Shown here: positions 16,212 through 23,970 of the stretch, one piece after another
Numbering within the stretch: the stretch's first letter is position 1
Layout: every line of letters begins with the position of its first letter
Origin: Acidobacteriota bacterium
GTDB lineage: Bacteria > Acidobacteriota > Vicinamibacteria > Vicinamibacterales > UBA2999
Length of the DNA stretch: 39,939 nucleotides
Assembly (NCBI GenBank): GCA_016192845.1
Contig: JACPTI010000046.1
Location: forward strand, 1 to 39,939
Direction: 5' to 3'
Program-made: the position numbers and the translations under genes
The notes under the pieces: model-generated
Database searches by the model: none
Told to the model about the DNA's origin: nothing
What the model saw: the letters and a program-made list of their open reading frames with translations, nothing else

Positions 16212-17182
16212 GGCTGGAGACCTTCGACGGCGGCCCGCGCGCTCTCGACCTCCGCGAGGATGTCGGCGGCGCCGTGGGCGAGGAGCCGCTCGGCCGCCTG
16301 CGCGCCAATGCGCTCGGCGTCCGTCATCGGTCCGGCCGCCTCGGCGCGGGCCGCCCGCATCCCGTCGAGCGAGACGACAATCGCGGAGAGCGACAGCCGG
16401 TCGGCAGCCGCCGCGGCGTACGCGCCGATCGGCATCTGGCACCCGCCGCCCAGCCGGGTCACGACGGCCCGCTCGGCGGCCAGCGCGGCCGACGAGGCGG
16501 CATCGTCAATCCACTCGACGAGTTCCCGAACGGCGGTGTCGCTGCTCCGGACTTCGATGGCGATGATCCCCTGTCCCGGCGCGGGCACGCACGCCTCCGG
16601 CGGCAGCGCCGCCGAGACGCGGTCCGCGTGTCCGAGCCGCCGGAGGCCGGCGGCGGCGAGCACGAGAGCGTCGACGTCGCCGGCGTCGAGCTTCCGGAGG
16701 CGCGTGTCGAGGTTGCCGCGGATCGGCTCGAAGCGGGCGTTCGGAAAGAGGCGCGAGAGCTGCGCCGTCCGGCGCACGCTGCTCGTGCCGATGCGCGGCG
16801 CGTCGCCCAGCCGGCGCGTCACCTCGTCGAGGGAGACGTTCGTGCCGGAAGGGAGGACGACCGCGTCGCGGGCGTCCTCGCGGGGGAGCACGGCGCCAAC
16901 CACCAGGCCGGCGGGCAGCTGCGCCGGCATGTCCTTGCTGCTGTGGACCGCCAGATCGATCGATCCGGCGAGCAGCGCATCTTCGATTTCCTTGACGAAG
17001 AGCCGCTTGCCGCCGATCTGCGCCAGCCGGGCCTCGGCGAGCCGATCGCCGCTGGTCCTGATCACGACGATCTCACACGACGCGCCGGTGCGCGCGCGGA
17101 GCAGGTCGGCGACGGCGTTGGCCTGAAACAGCGCGAGCTGGCTGCCGCGCGTGCCGAGCCGAAAACGACGGCCGTCGTTCAC
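16208..17182 (-). CDS. hemC: Hydroxymethylbilane synthase (porphobilinogen deaminase)
   Basis: Encodes 324 residues from GTG 17182. It polymerises four porphobilinogen units into hydroxymethylbilane on a dipyrromethane cofactor bound to Cys248 (RLGGGCQMPIGA). Other signatures are LGTRGSQLALFQAN, GGKRLFVKEIEDALL, AVHSSKDMPAQLP with the catalytic Asp84, and RIGTSSVRR-QL. It lies between hemA and cobA-hemD, so product and next enzyme are adjacent. An AT-poor short repeat of the GAGAACC type precedes the start. Confidence 0.96.
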   Translation of the reverse strand: MNDGRRFRLGTRGSQLALFQANAVADLLRARTGASCEIVVIRTSGDRLAEARLAQIGGKRLFVKEIEDALLAGSIDLAVHSSKDMPAQLPAGLVVGAVLPREDARDAVVLPSGTNVSLDEVTRRLGDAPRIGTSSVRRTAQLSRLFPNARFEPIRGNLDTRLRKLDAGDVDALVLAAAGLRRLGHADRVSAALPPEACVPAPGQGIIAIEVRSSDTAVRELVEWIDDAASSAALAAERAVVTRLGGGCQMPIGAYAAAAADRLSLSAIVVSLDGMRAARAEAAGPMTDAERIGAQAAERLLAHGAADILAEVESARAAVEGLQP

Positions 17183-17184
17183 GC

Positions 17185-17236
17185 CTCTATGTTCTCACTT
17201 CTTCGTTCGCACGAACCGAGAAGCGAGAACCGAGAC
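17185..17236. repeat. Short-period repeat hairpin (GAGAAGC/GAGAACC)
   Basis: TTCTCACTTCTTCGTTCG pairs imperfectly with CGAACCGAGAAGCGAGAA (15 of 18 positions). It occupies most of the hemA-hemC gap, upstream of the hemC GTG start. Confidence 0.65.
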
Positions 17237-17249
17237 GTCTGAACGACGT

Positions 17250-18581
17250 TTACGGCTCCCGCGCCCGGTCGGTCGGGAACGGCTCGGCATCGCCGGCGGC
17301 GGTGTCGTCCGGCGCTTCGCCGAGGCGGAAGAGGCGGTTGACGGCTTCGGTGTAGACGGCCTGCGTCTCCTCGTCCGGCAGCGCCTTCAGCTGCTCGGTC
17401 GGCTCGAGCAGCAGCTTCTCGACGATGAGGCGCGTCACCTCCTCGACCCGCGCGCGGGCCTCGGGCGGCAGCCCCGAGAGCCTCGTGTCGAGGCGCTGCA
17501 GCTCGGTGCGGCGGATGTCGTCGAACCGCTGCCGGAGCGCCACCACGGTCGGCACGGCGCGCCGGGACCGCTGCCAGGCGGTGAACCGCGCGAGCTCTTC
17601 GGCGACGATCGCTTCGGCGCGGGCGATTTCCGCCGCACGGCGCGCGAGGTTCTCCTGCACGATGTTCTGGAGGTCGTCGACGTTGTACAGGAAGACCTGC
17701 TCGATCTCGCTGACCGACGGGTCGACGTCGCGCGGCACCGCGATATCGATGATGAACAGCGGGTCGGCGCGCCGGCGCCCGGTGGCCGCCTCGACGTCGG
17801 CGCGCGTGATGATCGGCCGCTGCGACCCGGTGGCCGTGATGACGATGTCGGCGCGCGCGATCGCCGCGGTCATCTCGCCCCACGGCATGGCGCGCCCGCC
17901 GACCTCGGCCGCGAGCGCATCGGCGTGCGCCGCGGTCCGGCTCGTGATGACGATGTCGGCGACCCCGTGGCTCCGCAGATGCTGCGCGGTCAGCGCGCTG
18001 ATCTCGCCGGCGCCGACCACCAGCACGCGGCGCCCCCGCAGCCGGCCGAAGATCTTTCGCGCCAGCGCCACGGCGGCGAAGCTGACCGACACCGCCCCCT
18101 CGCCGAGTGCCGTCTCGGTGCGCACGCGCTTGCCGACGCCGAACGCCGAGTGGAACGTCTTGTTCAGGAGGGGTCCCGTGCAGTGCCGCCCGGCCGCCAC
18201 CTGGAACGCGTCCTTCACCTGCCCGAGAATCTGCGGCTCGCCGACGACGAGCGAGTCGAGGCCGGCCGCCACGCGGAACAGGTGATGCGCCGCCGCGGCG
18301 TCGTCGTACGTGAAGACGTGGGGGAGGAAGACCTCGCGCGGCAGCTCGTGGTAATCGCTAAGGAACGCGACGAGCTCCTCGCGCGCCCGCGTCGGATCCG
18401 CGGTGGTGGCGACGTAGATCTCGGACCGGTTGCACGTCGAGAGGACCACCGACTCGGCGGCCGACGACCGGGCCGCCAGCGCCTCGACGGCCGCGCCGAC
18501 GTCGCGGCTGGAGAAGTCGAGCCGCTCGCGCAGATCGACGGGCGCCGTCCGGTGACTCACGCCAAGGAGCACTAGATGCAC
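17250..18581 (-). CDS. hemA: Glutamyl-tRNA reductase
   Basis: Encodes 443 residues from GTG 18581, with GAGG eight bases upstream. It reduces glutamyl-tRNA(Glu) with NADPH to glutamate-1-semialdehyde, the first committed step of haem synthesis in the C5 pathway. Visible motifs are LGVSHRTAP at the N-terminus, the catalytic Cys50 in STCNRSEIY, GEPQILGQVKDAF, the Rossmann GAGEIS near residue 188 and the C-terminal dimerisation helices (ending near PTEQLKALPDEE). A tRNA-Glu gene also lies in this window (36570), but it is unrelated in operon terms. Confidence 0.96.
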   Translation of the reverse strand: MHLVLLGVSHRTAPVDLRERLDFSSRDVGAAVEALAARSSAAESVVLSTCNRSEIYVATTADPTRAREELVAFLSDYHELPREVFLPHVFTYDDAAAAHHLFRVAAGLDSLVVGEPQILGQVKDAFQVAAGRHCTGPLLNKTFHSAFGVGKRVRTETALGEGAVSVSFAAVALARKIFGRLRGRRVLVVGAGEISALTAQHLRSHGVADIVITSRTAAHADALAAEVGGRAMPWGEMTAAIARADIVITATGSQRPIITRADVEAATGRRRADPLFIIDIAVPRDVDPSVSEIEQVFLYNVDDLQNIVQENLARRAAEIARAEAIVAEELARFTAWQRSRRAVPTVVALRQRFDDIRRTELQRLDTRLSGLPPEARARVEEVTRLIVEKLLLEPTEQLKALPDEETQAVYTEAVNRLFRLGEAPDDTAAGDAEPFPTDRAREP

Positions 18582-18609
18582 TGCCGGAGCCTCACGCCCT
18601 TTCACTCGC

Positions 18610-18686
18610 GCCAAGCCCCAGAGACACGGAGACACAGAGGTCCGAACAATGTTCTCTGTGTCTCTGTGCCTCCGTGGCCCGTGGAG
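18610..18686. repeat. Short-period repeat hairpin (GAGACAC / CTCTGTGT)
   Basis: CCAGAGACACGGAGACACAG on the left faces CTCTGTGTCTCTGTGCCTCC on the right across GAACAATGTT. It separates the CcsA-like gene from hemA. I recall similar CTCTGTG repeats from unrelated environmental genomes; this was not checked. Confidence 0.85.
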
Positions 18687-18703
18687 GTGAAGAACGCATC
18701 GTC

Positions 18704-19528
18704 CTAGAACGTGTGGCTCGTGGTCACGAAGTAGTTGATCGGCAGGAAATTCAGCAGCACGATCGCGAACCCCAGCGCGGAGAGCCACGCCGCGCGCCGT
18801 CCGCTCCAGCCCATTGTCTGCCGCGCGAGGATGGCGAACGAGTAGACGCCCCACGTCAGCACCGCGACGAAGATCTTCGGGTCGTTCAGCGACATCGCCT
18901 GCAGATTGGGGTCGTCCGGGGCGACGGCGCGCGCCTGCCCGGTCCAGATCGCGCCGACCGCGACGCCGACCGTCAGGCACAGCCAGCCGATCGCGACCGC
19001 GCGCTCGTTCATCACGTCGAGCGTCTGCAGCGACGGCAGCCGCGTGTAGAAGTAGCCGAGGTGCTTCTTCTTGATCTCCTTGAACTGGACCACGTAGGTG
19101 AGGCCCAGGACGCTGGCGAGCGCGAAGCTGGCGTACGCGAAGAGGAGCGAGGAGACGTGCACCCAGAACCAGGGGCTGTCGAGCAGCGGGTCGATGCGCT
19201 CGACGCCGGGCGATACCGCCGGAATCGTCTGCAGGCCGGCGAGCATCGGCACGATGAACACGCCCATCGCGCGCTCGTCGGCCGTGATCTCGAGGTAGAG
19301 ATACGAGAGCGCGAGCAGCCAGACGAACGTGGAGGTGGCGCTCGAGGCGTTGGCGAACGGCACGTGCCGCACCTCCATCGTCTGCATGCCGATGACGAAG
19401 GTGTGGGCGAGCGCCGCGAAGATCAGCAGCGTCGTGGCGAGGCGGCCCGCCTGCGGCTGCCGTCGCGCGAAGTGCACCCCATAGGCGACCGCCGCGGCGG
19501 CGTACAGGATCAGAGGGAGGACGTTCAA
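18704..19528 (-). CDS. CcsA/HemX-family membrane protein (cytochrome c assembly)
   Basis: Encodes 274 residues with about eight hydrophobic helices. PWFWVHVSSLLFAYASFALAS contains the conserved Trp-rich/His region of the CcsA/CcmC/ResC family, in which His residues handle haem during cytochrome c maturation. The related HemX proteins of Gram-positive bacteria are encoded beside hemA and influence its level. Position directly before hemA fits either role. No ResB/Ccs1 partner is visible here. The start overlaps the stop of the VWA gene by four bases, so the genes are translationally coupled. Confidence 0.85.
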   Translation of the reverse strand: MNVLPLILYAAAAVAYGVHFARRQPQAGRLATTLLIFAALAHTFVIGMQTMEVRHVPFANASSATSTFVWLLALSYLYLEITADERAMGVFIVPMLAGLQTIPAVSPGVERIDPLLDSPWFWVHVSSLLFAYASFALASVLGLTYVVQFKEIKKKHLGYFYTRLPSLQTLDVMNERAVAIGWLCLTVGVAVGAIWTGQARAVAPDDPNLQAMSLNDPKIFVAVLTWGVYSFAILARQTMGWSGRRAAWLSALGFAIVLLNFLPINYFVTTSHTF

Positions 19529-20445
19529 CGGCCGCCCGGGGCGTAGTAGCCCCTCTTGGTCCGCGCCGTCGCGTTCGGCCGCGCCACCTGCACGACGATG
19601 CGGCGGAACGCGCCGTCGTTGCGCGGATTCTTGGAGGTGTACCCGATGGTGTACTGGCTCGCAAGCTCGTCCGCGATCTGGCCGTAGACGCTGTTCAGGT
19701 CCTCGATCTTCGACGGGAAGAACGCACGGCCGCCCGTTTCCTGCGCGAGCTGGCGCATGACGAACTCCGCCTCCCGGAAGCCGCGCGAGCTGGAATCGTT
19801 GCCGCGGAGCGCGACCGTGTAGATGGCCGTCTCCGAGCGCTTGGCGAGCTCGAGCACCTCCTCGAACGACACCAGGCTGGAGGTGTCCTCGCCGTCCGAG
19901 AAGACGATGAGCGCCTGCCGGCGCACGTCCTCTTCGTGCTGCGCCTTGATCTTGCCGAGCTCCTTGAGCGAGACGTAGATCGCGTTATGGAGCGACGTGG
20001 AGCCGCCGGAGACGGTCTGGAGGATCGCGGTCTGCAGATCCGACTGGTTCGATGTGAACGTCTGCCGGATCGAGACGCGGCTGTCGAAGTCGATGACCTG
20101 CGCCAGGTCGTTCGGCTTGAGCCGCTTCACGAAGTTCGTCGCGGCCGCCTGCAGCATCTGCAGCTTGTCCTCCATGCTGGCGCTGCTGTCGAGCAGCAGC
20201 GACAGCGCGATCGGCTGCGGCCGGCGCGTGAAGAAGATGATGTCCTGCTTGACGCCGTCCTCGAACACGGAGAAGTCGGACTGCTCCAGGTCCGTGATGT
20301 AGCGGTTCGTTCCGTCAATGACGGTGACGTTCAGCGACACGATGTCGATGGTCGCCCGGAACTGCGGCCGCTGCGCGCCCGACGGGACGGGCGCCGCCAC
20401 GACGCAGACCAGAAGACCAACCGTGCTGAGGACTGCTCGCTTCAC
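19525..20445 (-). CDS. Secreted VWFA-related acidobacterial protein A
   Basis: Encodes 306 residues from GTG 20445, with AGGAG six bases upstream. A signal peptide is followed by SLNVTVIDGTNRYITDLEQSDFSVFEDG, a signature of the acidobacterial VWFA-related family (TIGR03436 type). The VWA domain has an intact MIDAS metal site: DSSAS near residue 88, Thr in GGSTSLHNA and Asp in FSDGEDTSS. The protein probably acts outside the cytoplasm in metal-dependent protein contacts; partner unknown. It overlaps the next gene by four bases, placing it in the haem operon. Confidence 0.88.
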   Translation of the reverse strand: MKRAVLSTVGLLVCVVAAPVPSGAQRPQFRATIDIVSLNVTVIDGTNRYITDLEQSDFSVFEDGVKQDIIFFTRRPQPIALSLLLDSSASMEDKLQMLQAAATNFVKRLKPNDLAQVIDFDSRVSIRQTFTSNQSDLQTAILQTVSGGSTSLHNAIYVSLKELGKIKAQHEEDVRRQALIVFSDGEDTSSLVSFEEVLELAKRSETAIYTVALRGNDSSSRGFREAEFVMRQLAQETGGRAFFPSKIEDLNSVYGQIADELASQYTIGYTSKNPRNDGAFRRIVVQVARPNATARTKRGYYAPGGR

Positions 20446-20446
20446 G

Positions 20447-21346
20447 TCACGCTCCTGCCTGTCCGCGCATCGGCGCCCCTCGCATCGTCACCCCGGGGCG
20501 GGCGGACCGTACTTCGATCTTATCCGGTGGGATGAGCGATTCGGGCCGGCCGTAGACGACCTTGTACTGCGACGTCAGCTCCCGCGCAAGCCTCAGCAGT
20601 GCCTGCTCGATGGCGCTTTCCGTCAGCAGGGTGACGTGCTGCCCGCCCGTCTCGCGCGTCCCGGCGTCGAGGACCATGGCGCGCTCGCGCTCCTCGGTGG
20701 TCCCGATCGGGAGGTGCCCGACGACGATGGCGTGCAGCGCCGCCCCGGCGCCGCGGACCGCGGCAATCACGTCCCGGGCGTAGCGGTTGGTGAACTCGAC
20801 CCCGTTGGTGATCACCGGGACGATCACCGCCCGCGGCGCCTCGCGCCGGCGCAGCCCCGCCGATACCTCCAGGATCGCGTCGAGCAGCGTCATGCCGCTG
20901 CCGTTCATCGCGAACAGCCGCCCCGTGCCCTGCGCGAGCCGCTCGGGGCTCGAGGTGTAGTCGACGAGGATCGTCGGCCGGTCCGCGAGCGCGACGAGCG
21001 CGATCTGGTTGCCGACGGCCATCTGCGTGACGAAGCCGCGCACGCCGTCGCGGATGGACGAGATCGCCCGCTCGGCCGACGCGCTGTTGTCGACGAGCAG
21101 CGCGATGTCGATCGGCTCGACCGCCGGCGAGACGCGCAGCACTTCGCGGCGCCGGCCGTCCTCGGTCACGATGAAATCCGGCAGGCCGAGGCCGTCGACG
21201 GGGTCGCCCCGGCCGTCGACGGCGCTGACGAAGATCGTCCGCTCGCGGACGCCGGCCTGGGCGAGGAGATCGCGCGCGCCCGCTGCGGCCACGCACGCCG
21301 CCAGAGCCGGGATGAGCGCCAGACGGAACGCGAACGCTGCGCGCAT
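20447..21346 (-). CDS. Secreted VWFA-related acidobacterial protein B
   Basis: Encodes 299 residues from ATG 21346, preceded by GGAGG. A signal peptide is followed by TIFVSAVDGRGDPVDGLGLPDFIVTEDG and a VWA domain with the MIDAS start DNSAS near residue 87. It is a divergent paralogue of the next gene, whose start lies two bases after this stop. It is the first gene of the minus-strand block reaching hemL, so its promoter likely drives the whole haem set. Its function and any link to haem are unknown. Confidence 0.85.
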   Translation of the reverse strand: MRAAFAFRLALIPALAACVAAAGARDLLAQAGVRERTIFVSAVDGRGDPVDGLGLPDFIVTEDGRRREVLRVSPAVEPIDIALLVDNSASAERAISSIRDGVRGFVTQMAVGNQIALVALADRPTILVDYTSSPERLAQGTGRLFAMNGSGMTLLDAILEVSAGLRRREAPRAVIVPVITNGVEFTNRYARDVIAAVRGAGAALHAIVVGHLPIGTTEERERAMVLDAGTRETGGQHVTLLTESAIEQALLRLARELTSQYKVVYGRPESLIPPDKIEVRSARPGVTMRGAPMRGQAGA

Positions 21347-21363
21347 GGTCCCTCCAGGCCGGG

Positions 21364-21395
21364 AGTATAGTCCCCCGCGCATTGCCACTGTCATT
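21364..21395 (-). promoter_or_regulatory. Putative promoter of the VWA-ccsA-hem operon
   Basis: On the minus strand TATACT (21369-21364) is a good -10 box, with ATGACA about 19 bases upstream. It lies 18 bases before the ATG of the first VWA gene. The long spacer lowers confidence. Confidence 0.35.
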
Positions 21396-21411
21396 CTACG
21401 TCTGCTACGAT
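21382..21411 (+). promoter_or_regulatory. Putative promoter of the F0 ATP synthase operon
   Basis: TTGCCA (21382-21387) and TACGAT (21406-21411, with an extended TGC) are 18 bases apart, a sigma70-like arrangement. The expected start of transcription falls next to the TTG start at 21419, so the message may be leaderless or the true start codon may be further in. Confidence 0.4.
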
Positions 21412-21418
21412 TGATTGT

Positions 21419-21688
21419 TTGTTTGGGTCCAGGAAAGACCGGCGTGCGGCGCCCCCGCGCGGCCTGTGGTCGCCTCGCAGCCTGAAGGCGCTGCAGGCGA
21501 ACATCATCAAGTCGGGGCCGGCGGCGATGGTCAGCTACACGCTCATCGGCGCCATCGTCCTGCTCGGCGGCATCGGGTACGCCATCGACGAGTGGCGCGG
21601 CACCTCTCCCTGGTTTCTGCTCGGGGGTCTGCTGCTCGGGCTCATCGTCGGCTTCTACGAGCTGGCGAAGGCGCTGTGGCGGTCATGA
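21419..21688 (+). CDS. AtpZ/AtpI-family protein
   Basis: Encodes 89 residues from TTG 21419. A basic N-terminus is followed by two transmembrane helices (MVSYTLIGAIVLLGGIGYAIDEW and PWFLLGGLLLGLIVGFYELAKAL). The Gly-rich hairpin with the conserved ...YxxDxxxGTSPWF... pattern is characteristic of AtpZ/AtpI-type proteins at the head of ATP synthase operons. They help assemble the c-ring or carry Mg2+/Ca2+. Its stop overlaps the next start (ATGA). Confidence 0.85.
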   Translation: MFGSRKDRRAAPPRGLWSPRSLKALQANIIKSGPAAMVSYTLIGAIVLLGGIGYAIDEWRGTSPWFLLGGLLLGLIVGFYELAKALWRS

Positions 21689-22092
21689 GGCCGCTGTGGT
21701 GGATGGCGGGCGCGGCCCTGCTGTCGTCGCTGGCGATCGCCGCCGCGCCCGGCGTCGAGAGTGATCGGGAGGTGCTGCTCGGCATGCTGGCGCCGCTCGT
21801 CGGCGCCGCGGCGACGTGGGTTCTCGTGGTGCGGACCTACGCCGCGCGGCCGGAAGCGCTGACGCCCGTGATGATCGCGGCGTTCGCCGGCAAGCTGGTG
21901 TTCTTCGGAGCGTACGTCACGTCCGTGCTGAAGGTCCTCGGGGTCCGTCCGCTGCCGTTCGTCATCAGCTTCACCACGTATTTCATCGGGTTGCATCTGG
22001 TCGAGGCGCTGTTGCTGCAGCGCTTCTTCGCGGGTCGGACGCCGACGTACGTAGCGCGGGTGCCGCCGCAGGCGGACCCGCCGGAGCGATAG
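21685..22092 (+). CDS. atpI: ATP synthase subunit I-like membrane protein
   Basis: Encodes 135 residues from ATG 21685 with four predicted helices. The gene sits between the AtpZ-like gene and subunit a. That place and topology fit the loosely conserved ATP synthase protein I (four-helix AtpI). Conserved residues are few, so the assignment relies mainly on position. Its likely role is c-ring assembly in the inner membrane. Confidence 0.7.
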   Translation: MRPLWWMAGAALLSSLAIAAAPGVESDREVLLGMLAPLVGAAATWVLVVRTYAARPEALTPVMIAAFAGKLVFFGAYVTSVLKVLGVRPLPFVISFTTYFIGLHLVEALLLQRFFAGRTPTYVARVPPQADPPER

Positions 22093-22098
22093 GCAAAC

Positions 22099-23031
22099 GT
22101 GCAGACCGAGACGCCAGTTCAGGAGCACGCGGCCGAGGCCGCGGCGGAGGCCTTCAACGCCGGCGCGGTGATCATCGAGCACGTCGCCAACAGCCCGATC
22201 GATCACCCGCTCATCCATCTGCCGACGATCGCGGGCATCGACTTCTCGGTCACCAAGCACGTGTTCATGCTCTGGGTGGTGGCCGCGCTCGTGTTCGTCG
22301 TCGTCACCACAAGCGTGCGGCGCTACCTGCGGCAGGACCCGTTCGTACCGTCCGGCTTCATGAACGCGCTCGAGGCGATCGTCGTGTTCCTCCGCGACAA
22401 CGTGGTCCGGCCGAGTGTGGGCGACAGGTGGACGCCGACGTGGATGCCGCTGGTGCTGACGCTGTTCGTCTTCATTCTCACGGCGAACGCCATCGGGCTC
22501 ATCCCGATCTTCGAGGTGCTGGGGCTGCTCAACCACTGGGTGTTCCATGCGGGCGAGGAGTCGTTCCTGGCGCGGCTCCTGCACGGCGGATCGACCGCCA
22601 CCTCGAACTTCAACGTCACCGCGGCGCTCGCCCTGATCACGTTCTTCGCCATCATCGTGGCCGGCTCGAAGGCGCACGGCGTGGTGCAGCACTGGAAGAA
22701 TCTCGTGCCGCCCGGCGTGTCGCCGTTTCTCGCCGTGGCGCTCATCCCGATCGAGATTCTCGGCATGCTCGTGCGTCCCTTCGCGCTGACGATGCGACTT
22801 GCGGCGAACATGACGGGGGGCCACATTGCGATCCTGGCGATTCTGTCGTTCGTGTTCATCTTCGCGGAGATGGCGGGCGCGTTCGTCGGGCTGGGCGTCG
22901 GCGTGGCGTTTGCCGTGCCGCTCGCCGTCGGGATCACGGCGCTCGAGATCATCATCGTTCTGGTTCAGGCGTACGTCTTCACGCTCTTGACGGCCGTGTT
23001 CATCGGCATGGCCATTCACGCGCACCACTGA
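22099..23031 (+). CDS. atpB: ATP synthase F0 subunit a
   Basis: Encodes 310 residues from GTG 22099. It forms the proton half-channels beside the c-ring. The essential Arg is in ALTMRLAANMTGGHI, in the fourth helix region; the final helices (EIIIVLVQAYVFTLLTAVFIGMAIHAHH) carry the conserved Gln. The N-terminus is acidic and about 50 residues long. Subunits c and b follow, after the second copy of the heptad hairpin. Confidence 0.96.
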   Translation: MQTETPVQEHAAEAAAEAFNAGAVIIEHVANSPIDHPLIHLPTIAGIDFSVTKHVFMLWVVAALVFVVVTTSVRRYLRQDPFVPSGFMNALEAIVVFLRDNVVRPSVGDRWTPTWMPLVLTLFVFILTANAIGLIPIFEVLGLLNHWVFHAGEESFLARLLHGGSTATSNFNVTAALALITFFAIIVAGSKAHGVVQHWKNLVPPGVSPFLAVALIPIEILGMLVRPFALTMRLAANMTGGHIAILAILSFVFIFAEMAGAFVGLGVGVAFAVPLAVGITALEIIIVLVQAYVFTLLTAVFIGMAIHAHH

Positions 23032-23037
23032 CTATGG

Positions 23038-23130
23038 ACAAGTCACAAGGCACAAGTCAGCAGTCAGAAGTCACAAATCGCGAATTCACGTTGTGACTTG
23101 TGCTTTGTGATTTGGGACTTGGGACTTGAC
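23038..23130. repeat. Heptad tandem repeat hairpin (AAGTCAC type), second copy
   Basis: AAGTCAC/AAGGCAC/AGTCAGC units on the left face GTGACTT/GTGCTTT/GTGATTT/GGGACTT units on the right. It lies between atpB and atpE inside an otherwise tight operon. Related to 8925-9028 but not identical, so each copy appears to expand and drift separately. Confidence 0.85.
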
Positions 23131-23153
23131 GTTCGGATAGGGAGGAGAACGGA

Positions 23154-23381
23154 ATGGAATTTCTTCTGCACTATATGGGTGCCGGCATCGGCCTCGGACT
23201 GGCCGTCATCGGTGCCGGACTCGGGATCGGCCGGCTCGCGGCGGGTATGGCGGAAGGCATCGCCCGGCAGCCGAGCGCCGTGGCGCAGATCACCGGCGCG
23301 GTGAACCTGCCGCTCTTCCTGCTCGAAGGGGTCGCCATTCTGGCCGAGGTGTTCTGCCTGCTGATCGTTCTCCTGAGGTAG
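23154..23381 (+). CDS. atpE: ATP synthase F0 subunit c
   Basis: Encodes 75 residues, with GGAGG upstream of the ATG. Two helices form a hairpin. The first carries the Gly-rich ring-packing motif (GLGLAVIGAGLGIG), the loop is ARQPS, and the ion-binding Glu58 is in LFLLEGVAIL. Gly rather than Ser follows the Glu, which argues for H+ rather than Na+ coupling, as Na+ c-rings usually have a Ser/Thr there. Confidence 0.95.
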   Translation: MEFLLHYMGAGIGLGLAVIGAGLGIGRLAAGMAEGIARQPSAVAQITGAVNLPLFLLEGVAILAEVFCLLIVLLR

Positions 23382-23384
23382 TCG

Positions 23385-23897
23385 ATGGATAACCCGCTCG
23401 TCCAGCCCGATCCGGGCCTGTTCATCTGGACGATCCTGACCTTCCTCGTGCTGGTGGCGCTGCTCGCGCGCTTCGCCTGGCGCCCGCTGATGGAGGCGCT
23501 CGAGCGGCGGCAGGCGACGATCGCCAGGTCGCTCGAGGACGCGCGGCGCGCGCAGCAGGAGCTCGAGCGGCTGCAGCGGGAGTCGGCGCAGATGATGGCC
23601 GGCGCCCGCGCGGAGGCCGAGGCCATCGTCTCGAGGAGCCGGTCCGACGCGGAGGCGCTCCGCGAAGAGCTGAAGCAAAAAGCACGGGCCGAAGCGGCCG
23701 CCATCGTCCGGAACGCCGAGCGGCAGATCCAGCTCGAGACGGCGCGCGCCGTCCAGCAGATCCGCCAGGAGGCGATCGATCTGTCGGTGGCGATTGCCTC
23801 GAAGATCCTGCGGCGGCAGGTGTCGAAGGAAGACAACGAAGGGCTGATTGAAGAGACCCTGAAACAGGTCGAAGCCGGTCACGGGCTCGGCCGTTGA
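23385..23897 (+). CDS. atpF: ATP synthase F0 subunit b
   Basis: Encodes 170 residues. One N-terminal transmembrane helix (about residues 12-28, FIWTILTFLVLVALLARFAW) is followed by RPLMEALERRQATI and a long charged coiled coil, the peripheral stalk that holds F1. It starts three bases after the atpE stop. No delta, alpha, gamma, beta or epsilon gene follows, so the F1 genes must lie elsewhere. Confidence 0.95.
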   Translation: MDNPLVQPDPGLFIWTILTFLVLVALLARFAWRPLMEALERRQATIARSLEDARRAQQELERLQRESAQMMAGARAEAEAIVSRSRSDAEALREELKQKARAEAAAIVRNAERQIQLETARAVQQIRQEAIDLSVAIASKILRRQVSKEDNEGLIEETLKQVEAGHGLGR

Positions 23898-23936
23898 TAG
23901 CCCGTCAACTCGCAGGGTGCTGGCGAGCCCATGACC

Positions 23937-23970
23937 GGCTGGCCAGTATCCCTTGGCGCGCTCCGCGCGC
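23937..23970. repeat. Dispersed palindromic element, partial copy 3
   Basis: Thirty-four bases match the GGTTGGCCAGTAT...GGCGCGC...GCGCGC end of the 104-bp element with a few changes. It abuts the ATG of the flippase-like gene. Only the GC-rich stem is left; the 15-bp palindrome is absent. Confidence 0.65.

Noticed and set aside
21185..21346. Riboswitch or leader RNA upstream of the haem operon
   Set aside because: There are only about 18 bases between the likely -10 and the first ATG, leaving no room for a structured leader.
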